Assembly (NCBI RefSeq): GCF_011170065.1
Contig: NZ_BLLH01000001.1
Coordinates: forward strand, 372,001 to 436,000
Source of the DNA: Pseudolactococcus insecticola
GTDB taxonomy: Bacteria; Bacillota; Bacilli; Lactobacillales; Streptococcaceae
DNA length: 64,000 nt
Direction: 5' to 3'
Made by a program: the position numbers and the translations under genes. Every line of letters begins with the position of its first letter. The stretch's first letter is position 1. Positions 27,146 through 36,551 of this stretch are shown one piece after another. The notes beneath the pieces were generated by a model. The model was not told the origin of the DNA and searched no databases. It saw only the letters and a program-made list of their open reading frames with translations.

Positions 27146-27154
27146 ATTTTAACA
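27146..27154 (-). promoter_or_regulatory. Extended -10 of the YkgJ-like gene, leaderless type
   Basis: Minus strand TGT-TAAAAT, six bases before ATG 27139. Confidence 0.65.
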
Positions 27155-27157
27155 TAA

Positions 27158-27204
27158 TAAAAACACGATTTCTTGGATAAGATACCCATAAAATCGTGTT
27201 TTTA
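27158..27204 (-). terminator. Terminator of rpsT
   Basis: AAAAACACGATTT pairs with AAATCGTGTTTTT around a loop of about 19 bases. It ends only a few bases before the YkgJ-like gene's promoter. Confidence 0.8.
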
Positions 27205-27229
27205 TCATTAATTTTAATCCAAAATCAGC

Positions 27230-27484
27230 TTATTTAGCCAATTTTTTAGCCAAACGTGATTTATCACGGTTAGCTTTATTTTTATGGATTAAACCTTTGG
27301 AATGAGCTTTGTCGATTGCAGCAGATGCAGCGACATACAATGCTTGCGCATCATCAGAGCCGGCAGCCGCGGCAGCTTCAAATTTTTTGATTGAAGTACG
27401 CAATGCAGCTTTTTGAGCAGAGTTACGTTCATTTTGAACGAGGTTAAGCTCAGCACGTTTGATGGCAGATTTAATGTTAGCCAT
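27230..27484 (-). CDS. rpsT: 30S ribosomal protein S20
   Basis: Primary 16S rRNA-binding protein, 84 residues, Lys/Ala-rich and helical. [14 protein letters not shown] at the start and [16 protein letters not shown] near the end are diagnostic. Shine-Dalgarno AAGGAG seven to eight bases upstream. Monocistronic, with its own terminator. Confidence 0.97.
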   Translation of the reverse strand: MANIKSAIKRAELNLVQNERNSAQKAALRTSIKKFEAAAAAGSDDAQALYVAASAAIDKAHSKGLIHKNKANRDKSRLAKKLAK

Positions 27485-27603
27485 GTTTGTTCTCCTTATG
27501 TTAGTAAAATGTGTCTTGCGTCAAACCTAGTCGTTGAAACACAATACTAAACAAGTATATCACGAAATAGAATAAAATGCAAACTGAATTTTATTATGGT
27601 ATA

Positions 27604-27619
27604 ATTGGTATAGTTCACC
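27604..27619. promoter_or_regulatory. NagR-like operator upstream of the nagR operon
   Basis: ATTGGTATAGTTCACC shares the core ATTGGTATAG with the two sites at glmS. It overlaps the promoter region (TATAAT at 27599-27604) of the operon that encodes NagR, which predicts autoregulation. Confidence 0.6.
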
Positions 27620-27637
27620 AATACTGAAAGGGGTTAC

Positions 27638-28177
27638 ATGTCTTTACAATTTGGCCGTTTTCGTCTGGGCCTTCGGACGATTAAGACAGCGCTTGCAATT
27701 TTTATTATCTTGATTTTGACGCATTTATTTCATCGGGGGCAAACTGCAGCCATGATTGCCGGTATTTCTGCCGTGATTGCTGTACGCGACTCCTATACAG
27801 CGACGCTACAAGCCTCTAAAGCTCGTTTTATCGGCTCAGCCTTGGGTGGCTTACTTGCAGTTATCTATTACTTTATCTATTTGCTGAGTCACCAAAACTT
27901 TGCGGTTCAAGTGATTCTTATCCCAGTTTTTGTGCTTGTAAACATTGTCATCATGGACGGATTTGAGCTACATCCTGGGCTAGTCGGGGCAAATGCGACG
28001 CTTTTAATCATCGCACTTACCATCACAAAAACGGACTATGTCGCCTACGCGCTCAATCGGGTGCTTGATACCTTTGTCGGCGTTATCGTTGCGACCCTTG
28101 TTAATAGTGCCTTTATCCATGATGCGCCACTTAAAAAAATCGCGAAAGCTCCAAACAATCAGGAGGACCGAAAATGA
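27638..28177 (+). CDS. FUSC/aromatic acid exporter-like membrane protein
   Basis: A 179-residue protein with about five membrane helices, of the DUF939/YgaE-like half of the FUSC superfamily. GLRTIKTALAIFI opens the first helix, and AVRDSYTATLQASKARFIGS near 55 is the conserved loop. Substrate unknown. Shine-Dalgarno AAAGGGG. It overlaps nagR by ATGA, so it is co-expressed with the regulator, from a promoter that carries a NagR-like site. Confidence 0.75.
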   Translation: MSLQFGRFRLGLRTIKTALAIFIILILTHLFHRGQTAAMIAGISAVIAVRDSYTATLQASKARFIGSALGGLLAVIYYFIYLLSHQNFAVQVILIPVFVLVNIVIMDGFELHPGLVGANATLLIIALTITKTDYVAYALNRVLDTFVGVIVATLVNSAFIHDAPLKKIAKAPNNQEDRK

Positions 28178-28875
28178 CAGCTATTTATATCAAAATCCAT
28201 GATGATATCAAGCATCAGGTCGAAACAGGCGTCTATGAAGTCGGACAACGCCTGCCTAGCGAGCGCGTGATGGCTGAGCAGTTTGGCGTATCACGTATGA
28301 CGCTGCGCCAAGCGGTGACAAGCCTCGTTGAAGAAGGAATTTTGACGCGCTATGTCGGCTCTGGCACCTATGTTGCGAGCGATCGTGTCCGTGAAAAAAT
28401 GCGCGGTACCACAAGTTTTACAGATATTATCAAAAGTTTGGGCAAGACGCCGACTTCAAAAGTCCTTAGCTATCAAAAAACCAAGGCAAATGAAGTCGAA
28501 TGCGACAAATTACAGCTTAAAAAAGGCGCACAGATCATCCGAATGGAGCGGATTCGCTATGCTGATGATCTGCCGATTTGCTACGAAGTAGCAAGCATTC
28601 CCTATCGTTTGATTGAAGATTTTCAAAAAAATGACATCGCCAACCATTTTTATGATACGCTGGAAAATGCTGGCAAGAAAATCGGGCGCAGTGAGCAAGT
28701 GATTTCTGCTAAGATTGTTAATAAAGAAATCGCAAAATTTCTAGCCATTAAGCCAAATGCTGCGATTCTTGGGTTGACGCAAATTTCCTACTTTGCAAAT
28801 AGCGATAAAACTCCTTTTGAATACGTTTTGTCACAGTACGTCGGCGATCGTTTTGAATTTTACTTGGAAAGATAA
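28174..28875 (+). CDS. nagR: GntR/UTRA-family regulator, NagR type
   Basis: 233 residues. An N-terminal wHTH (RLPSERVMAEQFGVSRMTLR, near 27-46), then a UTRA effector domain (MRGTTSFTDIIKS near 75, IRMERIRYADDLPICYE near 125, FEYVLSQYVGDRFEFYLE at the end). It resembles streptococcal NagR/YvoA, which senses amino-sugar phosphates and controls nagA, nagB and glmS. ATTGGTATAG boxes occur before its own operon and twice around the glmS promoter in this window, supporting the call. Confidence 0.85.
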   Translation: MTAIYIKIHDDIKHQVETGVYEVGQRLPSERVMAEQFGVSRMTLRQAVTSLVEEGILTRYVGSGTYVASDRVREKMRGTTSFTDIIKSLGKTPTSKVLSYQKTKANEVECDKLQLKKGAQIIRMERIRYADDLPICYEVASIPYRLIEDFQKNDIANHFYDTLENAGKKIGRSEQVISAKIVNKEIAKFLAIKPNAAILGLTQISYFANSDKTPFEYVLSQYVGDRFEFYLER

Positions 28876-28889
28876 AAAAATTGGAAAAA

Positions 28890-30137
28890 ATGACACATTC
28901 TGAAAAAACAGTCGAGCTGCTACACGCTGGTGAGTTTGATGAGATGGCTATTGAGCTTGACAAGGCGATTGCGACAGATTCTCTTGACTTGCTAACCGAT
29001 TTGGCAGAATATCTGTCAATGATGGGCTTTATCGATGAAAGTCGCAAGGTCTATGAAAAAATCTCTAACGTTGACAGCAAAAACACCGACATTATCCTCA
29101 ACCTCGCTGAAATGAAGTTTGACGACGATGACCTTGACGGTGCGTTAGAACTGCTTTATCAGGTCGAGGCAGATGATCCGAACTACGTGGCAGCGCTTGT
29201 TATGATCGCAGATCTTTACCAGGCAGATGGCGTTTGGGAAGCCGCGCTTGATAAGTTAAACGAAGCAGCAGAGCTGAGCGATTCGCCCTTGATTACCTTT
29301 GCCATCGCAGAACTTTTTTATAATCAAGGAAAATGGCACGAGGCAATCGAGCAGTTTGCAAAACTCAGTCAACGTCAGATTCTTGAACTCACGAAAATCT
29401 CGATTTACCAGCGGATTGGTACGGCCTATGCATCACTAGGTGAGTTTGAAAATGCTGAGAAGTTCCTCGAAAAATCACTTGAGATTGATCACGACGACAA
29501 CGTCTTGTTTGAACTTGCCCAGCTTAATATCGCAATCGGCGAGTTCACGCGCGCCATTGATTATTTCAAGCAGTTGGATGCCTTGGCGCCTGATTTTGAC
29601 GGTTATGCCTATCCCTATGCGCAAGCCTTGGTCTCTGAAAATGACTTCGAAGCGGCCTATACAGTCGCAAAAGATGGCTTGACGAAAAATCCGACAGACG
29701 TGCCTTTGATTCATCTGACCAGTCGGATTGCCTATGCGCTGCATGATTTGGCGGCCAGTGAAACTTATCTGACACAGGCGCTTGATCTCCCTGACATGCA
29801 CGATGAGACCGTTTTTTTGCTCAGTAATCTCTATCTTGAGCAAGATGATTTTGAAGCTGTAACCAAGCTCGAATCCTTGCTTGACGAGCCGCATTCACTT
29901 GCGCAGTGGAATATCGCTAAAGCCTATCAGGAGCTTGATGATGATGCCAAGTCCTTACCGATTTATGATGAGATCAGCCACAGTGTTCTGACGGATAATC
30001 CTGAGTTTCTGTTGGACTACACGCAAATTCTCATCAGAGCAGGCCGTTCTGACGACGCCAAAACTGTTCTTGGTAAATATCTGACTCTGATCCCTGATGA
30101 CGAAAATTCACAAGCTCTATTTCGTGAGCTTTCTTAA
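28890..30137 (+). CDS. Tetratricopeptide repeat protein
   Basis: 415 residues built from about ten helix-turn-helix TPR units, very acidic and soluble. Repeats with the W/L-G-Y-A-F-A-P pattern are clear, such as AYASLGEFENAEKFLEKSLE near 175-195. Homologues in lactococci and streptococci (YpiA-like) have no established role. ATG 28890 is chosen because MTHSEK resembles relatives; an in-frame TTG at 28881 with GGAAAG upstream is the alternative. It lies 5-14 bases after nagR and ends in its own terminator. Confidence 0.8.
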   Translation: MTHSEKTVELLHAGEFDEMAIELDKAIATDSLDLLTDLAEYLSMMGFIDESRKVYEKISNVDSKNTDIILNLAEMKFDDDDLDGALELLYQVEADDPNYVAALVMIADLYQADGVWEAALDKLNEAAELSDSPLITFAIAELFYNQGKWHEAIEQFAKLSQRQILELTKISIYQRIGTAYASLGEFENAEKFLEKSLEIDHDDNVLFELAQLNIAIGEFTRAIDYFKQLDALAPDFDGYAYPYAQALVSENDFEAAYTVAKDGLTKNPTDVPLIHLTSRIAYALHDLAASETYLTQALDLPDMHDETVFLLSNLYLEQDDFEAVTKLESLLDEPHSLAQWNIAKAYQELDDDAKSLPIYDEISHSVLTDNPEFLLDYTQILIRAGRSDDAKTVLGKYLTLIPDDENSQALFRELS

Positions 30138-30138
30138 T

Positions 30139-30158
30139 GGCGTTTTAACGCCTTTTTT
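30139..30158 (+). terminator. Terminator after the TPR gene
   Basis: GGCGTTTTAACGCC is a perfect palindrome followed by six T. Confidence 0.85.
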
Positions 30159-30219
30159 GTTACAATATAGTTTGTGAAATAGAATTTAGAAATCAAACTG
30201 AAAATGGAGCAATAAAAAC

Positions 30220-31878
30220 ATGACAAAAGAAAAATTTGGAGCAGATCTGATTGTTGATTCCTTGATTAACCATGATGTCAAATACATCTTTGGTATTCCT
30301 GGCGCAAAGATTGACAAGGTTTTTGATACCTTAGAGGATAAAGGGCCGGAGCTGATTGTAGCGCGCCACGAGCAAAATGCTGCCTTTATGGCACAAGCAA
30401 TTGGCCGTATCACGGGTGAGCCTGGTGTTGTGATTGCGACATCAGGACCTGGTGTGTCAAATCTTGCAACAGGACTTGTCACAGCAACTGCTGAAGGTGA
30501 CCCTATCCTTGCAATTGGCGGTCAGGTCAAACGCGGCGATCTTCTCAAACGCAGCCACCAGTCCATGAATAACGTGTCGCTCATGGAGCCTATCACAAAA
30601 TATTCAGCAGAAGTACAAGACGCAAATACCCTGTCTGAAATCGTAGCTAACGCCTACCGCCTGTCAAAATCAGGCAAGGCTGGCGCAAGCTTTATATCGA
30701 TCCCACAAGACGTTGTGGATAGTCCTGTCACTGTCAAAGCCATCAAACCATTGAACGCACCAAAACTTGGTAATGCGTCAATTGACGACATCAACTATCT
30801 GGCACAAGCCATCAAAAATGCCGTTCTGCCAGTCCTTTTACTAGGTAGTGGTGCATCGTCAGAAGGTGTCACAAAAGCAGTCCGTGAATTACTCACACAC
30901 GTGAATATCCCTGTCGTTGAAACATTCCAAGGCGCTGGTATTATCTCGCGCGATCTTGTGCATAATTTCTTTGGCCGTGTCGGACTTTTTCGTAACCAAC
31001 CTGGTGATATGTTGCTCAAAAAATCTGATCTTGTCATCGCGATAGGTTATGATCCGATTGAGTACGAAGCACGTAACTGGAATGCTGAGATTGACAGTCG
31101 AGTTATCGTGATTGATACAGCACTTGCTGAGATTGACACCTATTATCAGCCTGAACGAGAGCTGATTGGTGACATCGCGCAGACCCTTGAAAATCTGATT
31201 CCAGCAGTTCGTGGCTACAAAATCCCTGCAGATAGTGAAGACTATCTGGCAGGTTTGCGCAAGATTCTCGAAAATTCAGAGTTTGACCGAAATTCTGAGG
31301 AAAATCGCGTGCATCCGCTTGACTTTATCGATGTTTTCCAAGAAGTCGTCAAAGATGATGAAACAGTCACAGTTGACGTGGGTAGCCACTATATCTGGAT
31401 GGCACGTAACTTCAAGTCTTATGAACCGCGTCATTTGCTCTTTTCAAATGGGATGCAAACACTTGGTGTGGCGCTACCTTGGGGCATTTCAGCAGCACTT
31501 TTACGCCCGGGCAAAAAAGTTTACTCTATCTCAGGTGACGGTGGTTTCCTATTTTCAGCGCAAGAGCTTGAAACGGCTGTCCGCTTGAAGTTACCATTGA
31601 TCCATATCATCTGGAATGACGGACATTATAACATGGTCGAGTTCCAAGAAGTCATGAAATACGGTCGTTCATCTGGTGTTGATTTTGGCCCAGTTGATTT
31701 TGTCAAATATGCCGAAGCGTTTGGTGCAAAAGGTATCCGTGTGACCAATAAAGAAGATCTTGCAAAAGTTCTCTCAGAGATTGATGCCACAACAGGCCCG
31801 GTCGTCATTGACGTCCCTATCGACTACAAAGACAATGTCAAACTCGGTGAAACTATTTTACCGGATGAATTTTACTGA
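30220..31878 (+). CDS. alsS: Catabolic acetolactate synthase
   Basis: ThDP enzyme that joins two pyruvates to alpha-acetolactate, the entry to acetoin/diacetyl. 552 residues, single subunit without FAD-typical regulatory partner. Glu in [11 protein letters not shown] near 50 activates Th[14 protein letters not shown], then [17 protein letters not shown] near 440 with the GDG ThDP-Mg motif, and [13 protein letters not shown]. The next gene encodes the decarboxylase of the same route. A likely promoter is TGT-TACAAT at 30158-30166. Confidence 0.95.
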   Translation: MTKEKFGADLIVDSLINHDVKYIFGIPGAKIDKVFDTLEDKGPELIVARHEQNAAFMAQAIGRITGEPGVVIATSGPGVSNLATGLVTATAEGDPILAIGGQVKRGDLLKRSHQSMNNVSLMEPITKYSAEVQDANTLSEIVANAYRLSKSGKAGASFISIPQDVVDSPVTVKAIKPLNAPKLGNASIDDINYLAQAIKNAVLPVLLLGSGASSEGVTKAVRELLTHVNIPVVETFQGAGIISRDLVHNFFGRVGLFRNQPGDMLLKKSDLVIAIGYDPIEYEARNWNAEIDSRVIVIDTALAEIDTYYQPERELIGDIAQTLENLIPAVRGYKIPADSEDYLAGLRKILENSEFDRNSEENRVHPLDFIDVFQEVVKDDETVTVDVGSHYIWMARNFKSYEPRHLLFSNGMQTLGVALPWGISAALLRPGKKVYSISGDGGFLFSAQELETAVRLKLPLIHIIWNDGHYNMVEFQEVMKYGRSSGVDFGPVDFVKYAEAFGAKGIRVTNKEDLAKVLSEIDATTGPVVIDVPIDYKDNVKLGETILPDEFY

Positions 31879-31884
31879 TAAAAG

Positions 31885-31893
31885 TGGTAAAAT
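31885..31893 (+). promoter_or_regulatory. Possible internal promoter before aldB
   Basis: TGG-TAAAAT extended -10 seven bases after alsS; transcription would start near 31900, immediately before the 31910-31938 hairpin. Confidence 0.5.
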
Positions 31894-31909
31894 AAATAGA
31901 GATAAGCAT

Positions 31910-31938
31910 AAAAACTTGTGGACAATTCACAAGTTTTT
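31910..31938 (+). terminator. Terminator or attenuator between alsS and aldB
   Basis: AAAAACTTGTG-GACAATT-CACAAGTTTTT is an 11-bp perfect stem with T5. It lies between alsS and aldB and directly downstream of the internal -10. Confidence 0.75.
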
Positions 31939-31962
31939 CGTGAATATAGAAATAGGTATGTT

Positions 31963-32673
31963 ATGTCTGAACCAGTGAAACTTTTTCAATATAATACATT
32001 GTCAGCCCTCATGAGTGGTCTTTTTGAGGGCAGTTTGACAATTGGTGACTTGCTTGAACACGGCAACTTAGGGATTGGTACGCTTGATGCCATTGACGGC
32101 GAGCTGATTATTCTTGACGGCAAAGCCTATCAGGCTAAGGGTGATAAGACCATTACAGAAGTTGGACTTGATGTCAAAGTCCCTTACGCTGCCGTTGTTT
32201 TTCACCAAGCAGAGGTGATTTTCAAGCAACGTTTTGAAGTCACAGATCAGGAATTACAAAATCGCATCGAAACTTACTACGATGGCGCTAATCTTTTTCG
32301 TTCAATCAAAATCCACGGGACATTTTCAAAAATGCACGTCCGCATGATTCCCAAAGCCAAAGCAGGGCTGAAGTTTGCTGACGTGGCAAATAATCAGCCC
32401 GAGTATACAGAGGAAAATGTCAGCGGCACGATTGTTGGGATTTGGACACCTGAGATGTTTCACGGTGTGAGTGTGGCAGGCTATCATCTGCATTTTATCA
32501 CTGACGACCACACATTTGGCGGCCATGTCATGGACTATGTCATCAATGAAGGCATCGTCGAAGTGGGTGCGGTCGATCAACTTGACCAACGTTTTCCAGT
32601 GCAAGATCGCAAATATTTATTTGCCAAACTTGACTTGGATGAGTTAAAAGAGGACATCGAAAAAAGTGAGTAA
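31963..32673 (+). CDS. aldB: Alpha-acetolactate decarboxylase
   Basis: Converts alpha-acetolactate to acetoin. 236 residues. LMSGLFEGSLTIGDLLEHGNLGIGT is near the start, and the Zn ligands sit in GVSVAGYHLHFITDDHTFGGHV near 165-187, with a Glu near 60. ATG 31963 is chosen as the family-like start (MSEPVKLFQ); the ribosome binding site is weak. In lactococci AldB also drains acetolactate away from valine/leucine synthesis. It overlaps folC by eight bases. Confidence 0.93.
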   Translation: MSEPVKLFQYNTLSALMSGLFEGSLTIGDLLEHGNLGIGTLDAIDGELIILDGKAYQAKGDKTITEVGLDVKVPYAAVVFHQAEVIFKQRFEVTDQELQNRIETYYDGANLFRSIKIHGTFSKMHVRMIPKAKAGLKFADVANNQPEYTEENVSGTIVGIWTPEMFHGVSVAGYHLHFITDDHTFGGHVMDYVINEGIVEVGAVDQLDQRFPVQDRKYLFAKLDLDELKEDIEKSE

Positions 32674-33868
32674 TACAAGCATTGACTGGATTCATTCACG
32701 CCTAAAATTCGGCATCAAGCCAGGAGTGACACGTATTGTCTACCTCCTTAAACAACTCGGTAATCCACAAAATAAGCTCAAAACTGTCCACGTCGCAGGG
32801 ACAAACGGCAAGGGCTCAACCGTTACTTTTCTGTCCAATATCCTGCAGCAATATGGCTTGCGGGTCGGGACATTTACCTCGCCTTACATCGAAGTCTTTA
32901 ATGAGCGCATTGCGATAAATGGGCGCTTTATTTCAGATGACGAACTTGATCGGGTAGTTGCTATTATCAAACCGCTAGTTTTGGAGATGGATATGGACTC
33001 AGAACTCGTCAATATCACAGAATTCGAGATTCTCACAGCGATTGGTTTTCTTTATTTTCAGCAAGAAGCAGTTGACATTGCAGTGATTGAAGTTGGTCTA
33101 GGAGGCCTTTACGACTCAACAAACGTAATCACGCCATTAGTGTCTGCAATTGTGACCATCGGCATGGATCATCAGGACATCCTAGGTGATACATTAACAA
33201 AGATTTCAGGCGAAAAAGCAGGCATTATCAAACCAAATGTCCCTGTCATCGTTGGCAATCAAGTAGGTGTGCCTGATGATGCATTTCAAGTTATTGAAGC
33301 GAAAGCAAAGTCTGTCAATGCACCTATTTTTCGACCGTTGCCAGATAGTCATGAGAAGTTTGACTTGAGCCTGCATGGTCAATACCAGCAGGAAAATGCA
33401 GCACTTGCCCTTAAAGTATTTGATATTTTGGCACCAAAACTTGCCCTAGTACCTGACCATGATAAAGTAGCAGCAGGACTCAAACAAGCCTTTTGGCCGG
33501 CTCGAATGGAAGCGCTAAACGGTTTTATCCTTGATGGCGCCCACAATATTCCAGCTATCAAGCGGCTAATCACTGAATTTGATGGATCAAAAAAAGTCAA
33601 TATCCTCTTTTCAGCCTTGCAACGTAAGGACTTTCCTGAGATGATTGAACTGCTCAAAACCATTCCAAATATGGCGCTTTCCCTGACAACATTTGACTAT
33701 CCAAAAACAATTAGACAGACTGATGTTGCAGGGATTTCTGATGTCACTTGGTGTCCTGATTGGCGGATATTTTTATCACAAGAACGTGCATCGGATGAAA
33801 TTTATCTGGTGACAGGCTCACTTTATTTTATGAGTCAAGTTCGTGCTTATTTGTTAACAAATCACTAA
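32666..33868 (+). CDS. folC: Folylpolyglutamate / dihydrofolate synthase
   Basis: Mur-ligase-like ATP enzyme that adds glutamate to folates. 400 residues. VAGTNGKGST near 43 is the P-loop, FTSPYIEVFNERI near 69, EVGLGGLYDSTNVI near 140, and DGAHNIPAIKRL near 285 is the C-terminal motif. The start is GTG 32666, inside the end of aldB. This is an unusual partner for aldB and is probably expressed by read-through. Confidence 0.93.
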   Translation: MSNTSIDWIHSRLKFGIKPGVTRIVYLLKQLGNPQNKLKTVHVAGTNGKGSTVTFLSNILQQYGLRVGTFTSPYIEVFNERIAINGRFISDDELDRVVAIIKPLVLEMDMDSELVNITEFEILTAIGFLYFQQEAVDIAVIEVGLGGLYDSTNVITPLVSAIVTIGMDHQDILGDTLTKISGEKAGIIKPNVPVIVGNQVGVPDDAFQVIEAKAKSVNAPIFRPLPDSHEKFDLSLHGQYQQENAALALKVFDILAPKLALVPDHDKVAAGLKQAFWPARMEALNGFILDGAHNIPAIKRLITEFDGSKKVNILFSALQRKDFPEMIELLKTIPNMALSLTTFDYPKTIRQTDVAGISDVTWCPDWRIFLSQERASDEIYLVTGSLYFMSQVRAYLLTNH

Positions 33869-33906
33869 AAAACAACTCTGATCCATCAAAATCAGAGTTG
33901 TTTTTT
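33867..33906. terminator. Bidirectional terminator folC / xerS
   Basis: AAAAAACAACTCTGAT pairs with ATCAGAGTTGTTTTTT, a 16-bp stem with an 8-base loop. Confidence 0.9.
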
Positions 33907-33911
33907 AGTGA

Positions 33912-33935
33912 TTTACATATAATAAATTATGTAAA
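33912..33935. repeat. 24-bp palindrome copy 1 (3' of xerS)
   Basis: TTTACATA-TAATAAAT-TATGTAAA. Both 8-base arms are perfect. It ends one base before the xerS stop codon, between convergent genes, so it is not a promoter element. Confidence 0.75.
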
Positions 33936-33936
33936 A

Positions 33937-35007
33937 TTACAATTTATCCAAAGCATCACGCTGTTCTTCATCGACGATATGCGTATAAAGGTCAGTGACT
34001 TGTGTGGAAGCATGGCCTAGCTGATGACTGACGAGGACTTGTGAGTTGGTTTCTGCATAGAGCCTTGTCGCAAGTGTATGGCGCAGTTTATGTGGCGTCA
34101 CGCGGACTTTAAAGACTTTTGAGTATTTGGCAACCATTTTTTCAATGCTAGAATTATCCATACGGTTGGCTTTACCGCGATAAAGTGTCACAAAAAGTGC
34201 CTTGTTTAATTTTTCAGTTTGATAGCGTTCATTGCGGATAGCGAGATACTGCGCTAGATAGGGTTTTGCAAATGGTGCAATATTGACAGCGTCTCGTTTT
34301 CCGCCTTTTCTAGTAACCTCAACCGTCATGGTTGCTAGATTGAGATCCTTCAGGTCGATATTAACCGTCTCAGAAAGCCTAATGCCAGATGCCAAAATCA
34401 GTGCCACAATGGCCAAATCACGTTCCTTATTTTTCAAAAATGACGCTTTAGCACGATTTGAAAGCTCAATTTCATACAAAACGTCGATAAAATCAAGAAA
34501 ATCCTGGGTTTCTTCCCCTAAAAAGAGTTTATTTTTTATATTTTCAGCCCTAGCAGCAAGCGTTTCTGGGTTTGCACGTGTTGCGACTTTTTTTAGGACA
34601 TTCCGATAGAAGTAGGGTTCACCATTTTCGTTTTCAACCTCTTCGGTCAGGTACTTATAGAGACTGGATAATGCCGAAAGCGTCCTATTAATCGTACTCT
34701 GAGAGACGCCATTTCGCTTTGAAGATGTATTTAAGCGAGGTCTCTGATGGAGATACAAGATAAAGCTCTCAAGATCAGCCTTGGTCAGATTTTCAAGCGT
34801 ATCGAGTTGAATTTCAGAAATATTTTTTGCTGACGTCACATCAGAATCAATCATCCAGCTGAAAAATCTCTGAAATTCTTTGAGATATTCGTACAGCGTA
34901 TTGATTGAATATGGTACGGCAGATTTCGAACGATAATATTCTAAAACAAAACCTGGCATGACAGATTTGAGTTCATCGATATTTTCAAGTATTTTTTCTC
35001 TTTTCAT
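33937..35007 (-). CDS. xerS: Tyrosine recombinase XerS
   Basis: Single recombinase that resolves chromosome dimers at difSL in streptococci and lactococci. 356 residues, longer than XerC/D as usual for XerS. SAM-like N-terminal domain to about 160. Catalytic residues visible: Arg in [12 protein letters not shown] near 211, Lys in VTRKGGKRD near 234, [12 protein letters not shown] near 303 (His, Arg), His in HQLGHAST near 328 and Tyr in TDLYTHI near 337. TTGACA/TATACT promoter, with about three bases of leader; the -35 lies in the dif site. Confidence 0.95.
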   Translation of the reverse strand: MKREKILENIDELKSVMPGFVLEYYRSKSAVPYSINTLYEYLKEFQRFFSWMIDSDVTSAKNISEIQLDTLENLTKADLESFILYLHQRPRLNTSSKRNGVSQSTINRTLSALSSLYKYLTEEVENENGEPYFYRNVLKKVATRANPETLAARAENIKNKLFLGEETQDFLDFIDVLYEIELSNRAKASFLKNKERDLAIVALILASGIRLSETVNIDLKDLNLATMTVEVTRKGGKRDAVNIAPFAKPYLAQYLAIRNERYQTEKLNKALFVTLYRGKANRMDNSSIEKMVAKYSKVFKVRVTPHKLRHTLATRLYAETNSQVLVSHQLGHASTQVTDLYTHIVDEEQRDALDKL

Positions 35008-35016
35008 GATACTAAT

Positions 35017-35045
35017 AGTATAAGGTATACAGAAACATTTGTCAA
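35017..35045 (-). promoter_or_regulatory. xerS promoter, overlapping difSL
   Basis: Minus strand TTGACA at 35040-35045, exactly 17 bases, TATACT at 35017-35022, then nine bases to ATG 35007. No Shine-Dalgarno; leaderless or nearly so. The -35 hexamer is the edge of the difSL site. Confidence 0.8.
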
Positions 35046-35070
35046 GAAAATTATAGTTTTTCGGAAAGAT
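35040..35070. other. difSL-like chromosome dimer resolution site
   Basis: A 31-bp element directly upstream of xerS containing TTTTCTTGAC at one edge and CCGAAAAACTATAATTTT within (minus strand), which matches the difSL type from memory. The location next to xerS is the known arrangement in Streptococcaceae. It marks the replication terminus. Confidence 0.8.
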
Positions 35071-35276
35071 GTTTGTGGTAAATCTGTAAAACCCGCTTTT
35101 AACCCATATTTACGGGATTTGCTGGTATGCCTAAATATTTCAAAAATGAATTTTCACTGTAACTATTTTTGATAAGGTGCAAGATCTAATCGGCGAGTCA
35201 TTCTTGAAACCTAATCAGGGAATGAGACGTATTGATAAATTATAAATTTTAAGGGCAAATATTCTCCGAAATTAGT

Positions 35277-35310
35277 AAAAAAACGTTCATTTTAACAAAT
35301 GAACGTTTTT
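35277..35310 (-). terminator. Terminator of rplJ-rplL
   Basis: AAAAACGTTCATTT-TAAC-type stem pairing with AAATGAACGTTTTT; T-run on the minus strand. Confidence 0.85.
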
Positions 35311-35327
35311 CATCATAATCGTAAAGA

Positions 35328-35696
35328 TTATTTAAGTTCTGCTGAACCACCAGCTGCTGCGATAGCTTCAACGAGAGCTTCAGCTTCAGCTTTAGGAAGG
35401 CCTTCTTTGATGATAACTGGAGCGCCATCAACGAGGTCTTTAGCTTCTTTAAGTCCAAGACCAGTAGCTTCACGAACTGCTTTGATTGTAGCAACTTTTT
35501 TGTCGCCTGCTGAAGTCAACTCAACGTCGAATTCAGATTTTTCTTCAGCGCCACCAGCTGCACCAGCTGCTGCTACAGCTACAGGAGCTGCTGCAGATAC
35601 GTCAAATTTTTCTTCGATTGCTTTTACAAGCTCAGAAAGTTCAAGAATAGTTGCTGTTTCAAGTTCAGCAACGATGTTTTCAATGTTCAATGCCAT
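35328..35696 (-). CDS. rplL: 50S ribosomal protein L7/L12
   Basis: Stalk protein of the 50S subunit, 122 residues. N-terminal dimerisation helices, an Ala/Gly-rich hinge near 40-52, and the globular C-terminal domain with [18 protein letters not shown] near 80. Shine-Dalgarno AAGGAG. Second gene of rplJ-rplL; the 87-base gap and shared leader are typical. Codon use is strongly biased, as in highly expressed genes. Confidence 0.98.
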   Translation of the reverse strand: MALNIENIVAELETATILELSELVKAIEEKFDVSAAAPVAVAAAGAAGGAEEKSEFDVELTSAGDKKVATIKAVREATGLGLKEAKDLVDGAPVIIKEGLPKAEAEALVEAIAAAGGSAELK

Positions 35697-35783
35697 TGTT
35701 GGAATCTCCTTAGATTTTTTAATTTAATTTTGACAAGTATTAAGCGACTTGCACGCCTTTTTTAAGAATAACTGAGCTTAAAA

Positions 35784-36287
35784 TTAAGCAGCATCTTCTT
35801 CTTTTTTGTCGGCAACGGCTTTGACAGCGTATGCGACATTGCGAACTGGTGCTTGAAGTACTGAAAGGAGCATTGAAAGCAATCCTTCGCGGCTTGGAAG
35901 TGATGCGATTGCAGCGATTTCTTCTTTTGAAGAAATTTTGCCTTCGATAACACCGGCCTTAACTTCGAGTGCGTCCGCAGTTTTAGCGAAATCTGATAAG
36001 ACTTTCGCTGGTGCAATTGCGTCTTCGTTTGAGAATGCAACTGCTGATGGTCCTACGAATTGATCCGCAAGATCAGCATAGCCAGCTTTCTCAGCAGCAC
36101 GACGCAAGATTGAGTTTTTGATGACTTTGAACTCAACACCTGCTTCGCGTAATTGTTTACGCAATTCAGTATCTTGTCCAACTGTCAACCCACGTGAATC
36201 TGCAACGACGATACCTGATGCATCGGCAAATTTTTGGGCAACAACGTCAACTAACTCAGCTTTTTTAGCGATTGTAGCTTCACTCAT
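35784..36287 (-). CDS. rplJ: 50S ribosomal protein L10
   Basis: Base of the ribosomal stalk, 167 residues. [13 protein letters not shown] opens it, [13 protein letters not shown] near 30 and [14 protein letters not shown] near 58 are diagnostic, and the C-terminal helix binds L12 dimers. ATG 36287 with GAGGAGG is chosen; the longer open frame belongs to the leader RNA. L10 normally represses its own mRNA by binding this leader. Confidence 0.97.
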   Translation of the reverse strand: MSEATIAKKAELVDVVAQKFADASGIVVADSRGLTVGQDTELRKQLREAGVEFKVIKNSILRRAAEKAGYADLADQFVGPSAVAFSNEDAIAPAKVLSDFAKTADALEVKAGVIEGKISSKEEIAAIASLPSREGLLSMLLSVLQAPVRNVAYAVKAVADKKEEDAA

Positions 36288-36450
36288 TGTTTGATTTTCC
36301 TCCTCTATTATTTGATGGCGTAAAAAAACTCCACGCCAACCATAGACATAGAGAGTACAAAATTTCATTAATATGCTTAATCAATCTTGTCCTCGGTTGG
36401 ATTTACGACTACTGTCACCAACTGTCTTCGGTCATGTTGCTTTCGCAACA
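36288..36450 (-). ncRNA. L10-type leader RNA of rplJL
   Basis: About 160 bases between the promoter and rplJ, with paired segments such as the GUUGCGAAAGCAAC hairpin near the 5' end and GGCGU...ACGCC just before the ribosome binding site. This is the position and size of the autoregulatory L10 leader in Firmicutes. The fold was judged by eye. Confidence 0.7.
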
Positions 36451-36456
36451 AAATTT

Positions 36457-36485
36457 ATTATACCAGAGTTTTATTTATTTAGCAA
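36457..36485 (-). promoter_or_regulatory. Promoter of rplJ-rplL
   Basis: Minus strand TTGCTA, 17 bases, TATAAT at 36457-36462 with extended TGG. Confidence 0.8.
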
Positions 36486-36551
36486 GTACTTTTGCTCATT
36501 TTATCAAAGAATATCAAAAAAGCCCTTTCGGACTTTCAACTATTCAGTATT

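Noticed and set aside
35071-35276. Possible small gene or RNA between difSL and the rplL terminator
   Set aside because: No convincing reading frame, promoter or fold; I see nothing assignable in these 206 bases.
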